In this document: positions 6,700 to 11,193 of the stretch, one piece after another | Numbering within the stretch: the stretch's first letter is position 1 | Layout of the letters: every line of letters begins with the position of its first letter | DNA from: Candidatus Zixiibacteriota bacterium | GTDB taxonomy: Bacteria; Zixibacteria; MSB-5A5; UBA10806 | Direction of reading: 5' to 3' | Assembly (NCBI GenBank): GCA_003520965.1 | Contig: DOTU01000341.1 | Location: forward strand, 1-11,193 | DNA: 11,193 bases | Translations under genes and position numbers: made by a program | Notes under the pieces: generated by a model | Database searches by the model: none | What the model was told of the DNA's origin: nothing | The model's input: only the letters and a program-made list of their open reading frames with translations

Positions 6700-7041
6700 C
6701 TAACTCCCACATACTTCCTTATATAGTTCCTCAACCTGTTCTTGTAACAGACTGAGCATTCTCTTTCCCTTGGATGTGAGGCGATACTCCCTGCGTTCGC
6801 GGAGGCTGTGGGCCCTGTCACTTGTGCCCTTGATTAATCCTACCCTTTCCATTCGAGAGAAGATTGGATAGAGCGTGCCGGGGCTAACTTCATAGCCATG
6901 ATGTCTTAACTCCTTCAGCATCCACTGGCCGAAAATTGGCTGTTCCGAAGCATGGTGCAGGATGTGAACCTTCCAGAATCCCAGAAGGATTTCGCGTTGT
7001 ATCCACTTGGAGTCGATATCTTTCATGTGTTGTATTCCCAT
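6700..7041 (-). CDS. PadR-family transcriptional regulator
   Basis: A 113-residue regulator: helix ILLGFWKVHILHHASEQPIFGQWMLKELRHHGY, then the PadR hallmark VSPGTLYPIFSRMERVGLIKG (about 52-72), a wing ERREYRLTSKGKRML, and a short C-terminal dimer helix LLQEQVEELYKEV. This is the small (PadR-s2) class, which represses its own operon until an inducer binds. The start may be the ATG at 7041 or the one at 7026, which has GGGA nine nt upstream; neither has a strong ribosome site. The porin-doxX-chrA genes follow with 2-3 nt gaps or an overlap, so it likely controls all of them. PadR-type regulators accompany some chromate-resistance genes; the inducer here is inferred, not shown. Confidence 0.9.
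   Translation of the reverse strand: MGIQHMKDIDSKWIQREILLGFWKVHILHHASEQPIFGQWMLKELRHHGYEVSPGTLYPIFSRMERVGLIKGTSDRAHSLRERREYRLTSKGKRMLSLLQEQVEELYKEVCGS
6704..6708 (-). promoter_or_regulatory. Ribosome-binding site fixing the porin-like start
   Basis: GGGAG on the minus strand, inside the last codons of padR, is 6 nt from the ATG at 6697 and supports that start rather than the one at 6712. Confidence 0.55.
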
Positions 7042-7043
7042 TA

Positions 7044-7077
7044 CTATTACGTTGGTCGTATACGATAATCGTAATAG
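7044..7077. promoter_or_regulatory. Nested 34-bp palindrome, candidate PadR operator
   Basis: Outer arms CTATTACG (7044-7051) and CGTAATAG (7070-7077) are perfect reverse complements. Centred on the same point is a perfect 10-bp palindrome TCGTATACGA (7056-7065). The element begins 3 bp upstream of the padR ATG at 7041 and would overlap a possible promoter (TTTAAG at 7083-7078, 17-bp spacer, TATACG at 7060-7055, minus strand). The symmetry is exact; PadR binding is inferred from position. Confidence 0.7.
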
Positions 7078-7166
7078 CTCTTAAACTGGGGCTCACTGGA
7101 TTTAGTTTCAAGAATCTTGCCCAAAGATAATGGTTAGGCACCAACCTCAATGCAGAGATTAAATTT

Positions 7167-7252
7167 TGGCGAGAGCGAGATTGGCCGATTTGAACCAACT
7201 GTAGCTGCTTGCTATATGGTGTTTATTGCAAAGCGGCCCCGACCTCACTCTC
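7167..7252 (-). tRNA. Degenerate tRNA-like relic (not expected to be functional)
   Basis: On the minus strand an 86-nt span begins GAGAGTG and ends CGCTCTC-G-CCA: the 7-nt ends pair completely (one T-G wobble) and leave a discriminator base plus an encoded CCA. Within it GGTTCAAATC (7196-7187) matches the T-loop/B-box consensus. However, about 5 extra bases separate the T-loop from the acceptor strand, the T-stem pairs poorly, no proper D-arm is visible, and no 7-base anticodon loop with T33 can be folded. It is best read as a decayed tRNA or tRNA-derived remnant; chance similarity remains possible. Confidence 0.35.
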
Positions 7253-7358
7253 CCCATACTTTTGTGAGGTTTGAATTTGACATCCGATTGCACTATGCTC
7301 GAACTGGCGGAAGTCGCTGGAAGATAATTAGTTATGCCAGTCCGAAACGAATAGATTA

Positions 7359-8525
7359 CTAGTCTCCATCAATTGTATTATCCCCATTAAGCTCAACAAT
7401 ATCTTCAGAGTGAACTGGCATAAACCACCTTTGGGCTACAAAAGTCGGAATAACCGCACTGGCCACAACCACGCCGATCAAGACGGAATATTGAACTTCA
7501 TTAATCAATCCAGAATTGAGCCCGAAAACGCTGGCAATGGTCCCGAATGTCAGGCCCGTGCTCATAAGGAGAGTCGTATACATGCTTCCGTGTGGTATAT
7601 ATCTTTTTGCCAGAAAGTAAACGCCAAGAAATTTCATAACAATCTTTAGGATAAATAGCATGATGAAAAATCCGAGCGCGGAATAGATCAGGGGAAGCGA
7701 AACTTTCAATCCCCCAACGATGAAGAATATGGGAGTAATGATAGCATAGGCCACGGTTCGCAGTCTGTTTCGCATCTCTTTGTTGCCGTTACTTTCCGAG
7801 AAATGCCTGGACATGAAGAGGCCCAGCACGAACGCAGGGAGTACTGCATGACCTGCTCCCAAATGAGCGAAGTACATTAAGGCAAGCAGAAGAACGAAGA
7901 TGTATTTTATCTCTGGTTCAATCACCTTGTTTTTCAGATGCTTGCTGTCGAAAATTAAATAGGAAAACCTGTCTGCAAAGTAGATGACGACCAGTGATAC
8001 CAAAATGAATATAAGTGTATAAAACGTTGGCTTTATGAATAAGATGCTTAAAGCTAGAGCGGTTCCCATGTCAGTTATAAATGTCGCCGCCATGAGCAGC
8101 TTTCCTATTTCAGTATGGGAAAGACCGGTTTCAACCAAAACGGAATAGACCACGGCAAGTGATGTTGTCGAGAGGGCAACTCCGGCTATCAAAGATGCTT
8201 GGTAATGCCAATGAGCGATATAATAAGTGAAAAGAAAAACTCCCATAAAGGGCAGGAGAAACGATAATCCGCCAATGAGCAGGCTCTGCTTTGATTTTTC
8301 TTTCAACAATTTCGTGTCAATTTCGGTGCCTGCTAAGTAGGTGAGCAGAACTCCGCCGAAATTTGCCAGATAGATCATCCATTCCTGGGACTTAATTCCC
8401 AGATTACCAGCGATCATTCCCCCGACAATTTCAATTATGGCTACGGAGAGTCCAAGCCTTAAGGATATGACGCTTGAGATTAAGATCACAATTCCTACCA
8501 CAAACGGGACGACATCAGGATTCAT
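7359..8525 (-). CDS. CPA2-family cation:proton antiporter
   Basis: A 388-residue protein made almost entirely of membrane helices (about 12-13), of the Na+/H+ exchanger (CPA2, KefB/NapA-like) type without a C-terminal TrkA-N domain. Family features include VGGMIAGNLGI, GVLLTYLAGTEID, VALSTTSLAVVYSVLVETGL, the core ion site AATFITDMGTALALS, and LGAGHAVLPAFVLGLFMS. At the ion site T151-D152 replaces the Asp-Asp of electrogenic NapA-type exchangers; only the second Asp is kept. The frame can be extended to a TTG at 8540, but AGGAGG (8531-8536) lies 5 nt before the ATG at 8525 and would fall inside that extension, so the ATG is chosen. It probably exchanges Na+ or K+ for protons; the ion is not predictable. 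Confidence 0.9.
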   Translation of the reverse strand: MNPDVVPFVVGIVILISSVISLRLGLSVAIIEIVGGMIAGNLGIKSQEWMIYLANFGGVLLTYLAGTEIDTKLLKEKSKQSLLIGGLSFLLPFMGVFLFTYYIAHWHYQASLIAGVALSTTSLAVVYSVLVETGLSHTEIGKLLMAATFITDMGTALALSILFIKPTFYTLIFILVSLVVIYFADRFSYLIFDSKHLKNKVIEPEIKYIFVLLLALMYFAHLGAGHAVLPAFVLGLFMSRHFSESNGNKEMRNRLRTVAYAIITPIFFIVGGLKVSLPLIYSALGFFIMLFILKIVMKFLGVYFLAKRYIPHGSMYTTLLMSTGLTFGTIASVFGLNSGLINEVQYSVLIGVVVASAVIPTFVAQRWFMPVHSEDIVELNGDNTIDGD

Positions 8526-8530
8526 AAAAT

Positions 8531-8538
8531 CCTCCTTC
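8531..8538 (-). promoter_or_regulatory. Ribosome-binding site fixing the antiporter start
   Basis: GAAGGAGG on the minus strand, 5 nt before the ATG at 8525. It overlaps the alternative TTG start at 8540, which it rules out. Confidence 0.8.
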
Positions 8539-8625
8539 AAAAAAATTAAATGTTGTGGTAGGAGTTATCAGCTATTGAAGCGGTTTCGGGTGAACTCCAT
8601 CACCTTCTGCCAAAACAGAGACCGA

Positions 8626-8654
8626 TAGATATGCATCTGTGTGTTTCATGTCAA
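8626..8654 (-). promoter_or_regulatory. Possible promoter for the antiporter gene
   Basis: In the 201-bp gap upstream of the antiporter, the minus strand has a consensus -35 TTGACA (8654-8649), a 17-bp spacer and a poor -10-like TATCTA (8631-8626). The perfect -35 and spacing support it; the -10 matches only 3 of 6 bases. The rest of the gap (8526-8726) is AT-rich with no ORF. Confidence 0.4.
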
Positions 8655-8726
8655 TTAAAAAATAATAACTGAATTTTATTCAAAATGTTCGGTAAGCCTA
8701 CGTCTATATTATAAATTTCGGCTAGC

Positions 8727-8957
8727 TTATTGCAGTTTGCCTTTGGAAAATATGCCGATAAATATTATCCAAACTATGAGGATGGATATGACAAAGAATA
8801 AAAACGCCACCAGGGCCATCCTCAAGGCCATCTTGCGCGGCCTGCCTTTATCGGGAAAATGGTGAATGTATTCCTGATAGGTTATAAGATAAGCCGCGGC
8901 GGCGGCCAGTGCCCCGAAAATGGACCCAAGTATTAAAGGAAGCAGGAGATTGATCAT
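8727..8957 (-). CDS. Small two-helix membrane protein, unknown function
   Basis: A 76-residue protein with two strong hydrophobic segments (about 2-24 and 48-70) joined by a polar loop YQEYIHHFPDKGRPRKMALR, and a basic tail. I do not recognise the family. The alternation of hydrophobic helices and a conserved-looking charged loop suggests a real gene, but the ATG at 8957 has no clear ribosome site. It lies 47 bp after the ICMT-fusion gene and 201 bp before the antiporter on the same strand, so it may belong with either. No function is assigned. Confidence 0.6.
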   Translation of the reverse strand: MINLLLPLILGSIFGALAAAAAYLITYQEYIHHFPDKGRPRKMALRMALVAFLFFVISILIVWIIFIGIFSKGKLQ

Positions 8958-9004
8958 TTTTCACATTTACAATAATCATCCATATTTATCAAGCATATCA
9001 TCGT

Positions 9005-10252
9005 CTAAAACATCGGCGTGGGGACAGTGCCCCAGCCACTTCCTGAAGGAGTATCTTGAACCTGAAGCAATTCAGCTGTGTGAAGATGAATATCCGCAAA
9101 GAAGAGCGGCTTCCTTTCCATATTGATGCCAAAATCATCTGTCAGATTTTTTAATTCATGACCAGAAGACGAGATTTCCAGGAATATTACCCGGCGCCTC
9201 ATCGCCGGGCTGTTGTACATATTGAGATCATGAACCTGGCCTATCATGGCCATGTGGTGGGCATGCCCGGATACCAAATGGGCGTATGGGTGAAAGACAT
9301 ACTCGGTGATCATGGCCATAGTTCGGTGACGTTCGAAGAGCTTCCATTCCTCGCCGGTATTGGCTATCATGCCCTGCATCACATAATCAACGGGAATGAA
9401 ATATGCCAGAATACGATTTCCCTCACCATTCATGATTGGCTGTAGCCTGGCTGAAATTGATGAATCGGCTAATAGCTCGGGAATCAAATCCTGGGCATTT
9501 TGATTATCGTCTTTGGTAATTGTCAGGACATCAATGTCATTGATAGTTGCAAGCGGCAAATGGTGAATTGTATAGAAACGCAAGACAAAGCCGCCTCCTA
9601 CTACGATTATCAATAAGGTTATGAGAATCATGGCTCCTTTTAGAAAAGTCAGCGGCTTTCTGACATGACTATTACCTACAAAGATTCTCTCAAAAAACTT
9701 TGGCACAAACATGCCCATGCGATTTAGATATTCCTGATAGTTTTCACCAAAATGAGAAAGCATGCGGTTTTCCTCGGAGACTGCCAGTAAATAATATAGA
9801 AAGAGCATGATTGCGAATAAGGCCAATGTTAAAAACCTTGGCCACATGATCGACATACCCAGCGCTGCCATTGCCAACGCCACATACTGGGGATGCCTAA
9901 TGATGGCATAAAACCCCCATTTGGCAGGTCCTCTTTTTAAAATCATTCCTCCATAAACCTGAATGGCACAAATTAAGAATATCGCAAGACCACCTACAAA
10001 CAGGACCGATCCTATCACGCGCAGAATCTGAAGCGGCAGATTTGGCGGCACGACCATATGAGGCAGGAAAAAGGCCGCCAGCCAGCGAGTAGCAGGGGAA
10101 CTATTTAGCGCGGTTAAAAAGGGATTGAATACTGAGTAAAAAAACATGGCAAATGGGCTTATCATGATGACAATCTCCATCGCCACCATAAATGATAGAA
10201 ATATGATACTCCCAGACGCTACCCTTTTGCCAGTCTCAGCCCTGTCCATCAT
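9005..10252 (-). CDS. ICMT/PEMT-type membrane methyltransferase fused to a His-rich C-terminal domain
   Basis: A 415-residue protein. Residues about 15-190 hold several membrane helices and the isoprenylcysteine/phospholipid methyltransferase core: KRGPAKWGFYAIIRHPQYVALAM (RHPQY at 119-123), a helix hairpin, then AVSEENRMLSHFGENYQEYLNRMGMFVPKF (EE at 160-161), the usual SAM-binding elements. A further helix (about 203-226) leads to a soluble C-terminal region (about 235-415) that I do not recognise, with IPVDYVMQGM, EEWKLFERHRTMAM and a His cluster (H321, H325, H330, H332, H333, H341) that could bind metal. Simple ICMT-like proteins are about 150-220 residues, so this is about twice normal length. 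A TTG extension to 10276 is possible, but AAGGAG sits 8 nt before the ATG at 10252. The methyl acceptor is unknown. Confidence 0.8.
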   Translation of the reverse strand: MMDRAETGKRVASGSIIFLSFMVAMEIVIMISPFAMFFYSVFNPFLTALNSSPATRWLAAFFLPHMVVPPNLPLQILRVIGSVLFVGGLAIFLICAIQVYGGMILKRGPAKWGFYAIIRHPQYVALAMAALGMSIMWPRFLTLALFAIMLFLYYLLAVSEENRMLSHFGENYQEYLNRMGMFVPKFFERIFVGNSHVRKPLTFLKGAMILITLLIIVVGGGFVLRFYTIHHLPLATINDIDVLTITKDDNQNAQDLIPELLADSSISARLQPIMNGEGNRILAYFIPVDYVMQGMIANTGEEWKLFERHRTMAMITEYVFHPYAHLVSGHAHHMAMIGQVHDLNMYNSPAMRRRVIFLEISSSGHELKNLTDDFGINMERKPLFFADIHLHTAELLQVQDTPSGSGWGTVPTPMF

Positions 10253-10260
10253 CTTAATTG

Positions 10261-10266
10261 CTCCTT
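10261..10266 (-). promoter_or_regulatory. Ribosome-binding site fixing the ICMT-fusion start
   Basis: AAGGAG on the minus strand, 8 nt before the ATG at 10252. It favours this start over the upstream in-frame TTG at 10276, which would place the site within the coding region. Confidence 0.7.
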
Positions 10267-10280
10267 TAGCTTTCAAATCG

Positions 10281-10478
10281 TCAATCAGCTATTTTTCGCT
10301 CGACTGTATTGGCATCAAACCAACCTGCCCGAGAACCGGGAAACGAATCAATGTCAGGAATATATGGCTTGATATCCAAAAGCGGCGTGCCGTCGAGAAT
10401 ATCGGTATCAGCAACTCTTAGAGTCAGTCCGTCGATTTTAGTAAGCCTAACCACCGACAAGCCGATTAAATTGGGCCT
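10281..10478 (-). pseudogene. trmO: 3' fragment of trmO-like tRNA (m6t6A37) methyltransferase gene
   Basis: Minus-strand codons from 10478 to a TGA at 10281-10283 encode 65 residues beginning RPNLIGLSVVRLTKIDG and continuing with LRVADTDILDGTPLLDIKPYIP and SRAGWF. This is the C-terminal half of the TrmO/TsaA (YaeB) beta-barrel domain, whose normal motif is RPNPIGLSVVRL...DGTPvLDIKPYiP...GWF. Immediately upstream in this frame is a TGA (10481-10479), and there is no start codon or N-terminal half, which normally carries the SAM site. The preceding sequence instead belongs to a response regulator in another frame. It is a broken gene remnant, probably untranslated. Confidence 0.82.
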
Positions 10479-10677
10479 TCAACGCATCCCTGGCGGTGCC
10501 GTAGAGCCTGACCTCATAGTCTTCCTCGAAGATGTTCTCAAGCCCCATAGCCACAAGCGGATCGTCCTCGACAATCATCAGGACAGGCTTTCGCGGCTTG
10601 GGCGGGTGCTCCGCATAAAGCCTCTGCATTATCCGCTCGGCATCCGAGAGTGCCTGTTTTATTTCTTGGTCGAGCAT
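10447..10677 (-). pseudogene. Truncated response regulator (receiver-domain N-terminus)
   Basis: The 76-codon frame starts at an ATG with AGAGGG upstream and encodes a short helix (EIKQALSDAERIMQRLY), then the start of a CheY-like receiver: KPVLMIVEDDPLVAMGLENIFEEDYEVRLYGTARDALK, with the acidic pair E38-D39-D40 after strand 1. After about K67 the family similarity ends: the phospho-acceptor Asp, the Thr/Ser and the Lys of the domain are all missing, and the last residues are an out-of-frame reading of trmO sequence until TAG. It cannot be phosphorylated, so it is called a pseudogene. It lies 12 bp after the methyltransferase gene. GC is about 56 % here, well above the left neighbour's 33 %. 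Confidence 0.78.
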
Positions 10678-10689
10678 GAATGCCCTCTC

Positions 10690-11193
10690 TTAATTTTTCT
10701 TAAGAACAATGGCCTTCATGCTACAACCCATAAAGGTATCAGTAATTTTTATAATATTGAATCCCGCCAATCCTAATCTCCCCTTAAACTCATCTAAAGT
10801 CCAGTAATACTTTCCTGTGCTATTGTATGCATTAAACGCAATATCTGGAATTTTCCAATAACAATATTGTCGTGCGATATCGGACCCTAATGATGCTGTA
10901 ATTCTATTCTTACCTTCTTTGAATGATTCATAAGGTCCTTTAAATGTTACAATTATTCCTACTCCACCATTTTTTAATACGCGTGAGAATTCGCTTAAGG
11001 CAAAATCGGGATTTTTGATGAAATGAAGAAAATGACAACAGACCAGCATGTCAAATGATTCCTGGTCAAATTCCAGTTTGCCGGTGATATTATGTCTTAC
11101 CATTTTCAAATTATCACTTCGTATTTTTCCCCGGGCTCTTGCAAGATTGGCAGCAGAAATATCACAGCTGTATGTCGTCAAATGAATGTGAAC
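10690..11193 (-). CDS. Class I SAM-dependent methyltransferase, 5' end beyond window
   Basis: The frame is open from the right edge to a TAA at 10690-10692 (167 residues visible). It has the later motifs of the Rossmann methyltransferase fold: YSCDISAANLARARGK (motif II acidic DIS), MVRHNITGKLEFDQESFDMLVCCHFLHFIKNPDFALSEFSRVLKNGG (motifs III-V, 'FD.l.c...lhfi..p...l.e..rvLk.GG') and GIIVTFKGP. The glycine-rich motif I lies outside the window. The substrate cannot be predicted. By hand count, GC over 10741-10980 is about one third, clearly lower than most genes nearby, so it may have been acquired separately. Confidence 0.85.
   Translation of the reverse strand, partial: VHIHLTTYSCDISAANLARARGKIRSDNLKMVRHNITGKLEFDQESFDMLVCCHFLHFIKNPDFALSEFSRVLKNGGVGIIVTFKGPYESFKEGKNRITASLGSDIARQYCYWKIPDIAFNAYNSTGKYYWTLDEFKGRLGLAGFNIIKITDTFMGCSMKAIVLKKN

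Larger units (their letters stand above)
7042..7358. other. 317-bp gene-free gap upstream of padR
   Basis: Besides the operator palindrome at its padR end and a tRNA-like relic at 7167-7252, only scattered short inverted repeats were seen (for example ACCTCAC 7242-7248 / GTGAGGT 7264-7270, partly inside the relic). No terminator with a T run was found for the antiporter gene that ends at 7359. A plus-strand open frame at 7150-7362 reads like the reverse-strand translation of a tRNA and is not considered a gene. Confidence 0.5.

Noticed and set aside
7150..7362. 70-residue plus-strand open frame
   Set aside because: Its start resembles the peptide produced by translating the reverse strand of a tRNA, and it covers the tRNA-like relic; no ribosome site or domain.
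10309..10776. 155-residue plus-strand open frame over the right-hand fragments
   Set aside because: It is antisense to the response-regulator and trmO fragments, both of which show recognisable protein motifs on the minus strand.

Overview
The window looks like a stretch of chromosome from an environmental Gram-negative bacterium. It carries exported redox proteins with signal peptides and a predicted outer-membrane transporter, and most of it has moderate GC. The species cannot be named from the sequence. A two-domain protein disulfide oxidoreductase (PDO) at the left edge and a CcdA/thioredoxin arsenic-type operon would suit an anaerobic or subsurface lineage, but that is inference.

Left part, + strand (1-4159). 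The 3' end of a PDO gene is followed by a small FmdB-type zinc-ribbon gene and a clear intrinsic terminator (735-761). Next comes an arsenic-type operon under one promoter, whose -10 box lies inside a perfect 8-8-8 inverted repeat. Its genes are an ArsR repressor with a CxC metal site, an ArsP_1/DUF318 permease with an FCSCS motif, an exported Cys-rich thioredoxin-like protein, a small CPKC redox-active disulfide protein, an anchored or exported CIPC thioredoxin, and a CcdA/ArsG-like membrane protein. Genes overlap or nearly abut. The likely logic is that CcdA moves electrons across the membrane to exported thioredoxin-fold proteins, which reduce an arsenic or organoarsenic substrate that the permease exports. 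This resembles the arsEFG/arsP type of system.

Middle, - strand (7041 down to 4306). A second resistance operon runs convergently: a PadR regulator, an outer-membrane 'MetA-pathway' transporter-like protein, a DoxX-family membrane protein and a full-length ChrA chromate transporter. The PadR promoter region holds a nested 34-bp palindrome, a strong candidate for its operator. The 317-bp gap upstream of padR also holds a degenerate tRNA-like sequence.

Right part, - strand (11193 down to 7359). This contains a class I SAM methyltransferase (cut by the window edge, clearly AT-rich), the N-terminal piece of a response regulator joined directly to the C-terminal piece of a trmO-like gene (a recombination or deletion scar, or an assembly join), an ICMT/PEMT-type membrane methyltransferase fused to an unrecognised His-rich C-terminal domain, a two-helix small membrane protein, and a CPA2-type cation:proton antiporter. 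The most interesting points are the ars redox-relay operon with its unusual CxC-x4-C protein, the regulator-porin-DoxX-ChrA operon with its nested operator, the gene-fusion scar at about 10478, and the ICMT fusion protein.
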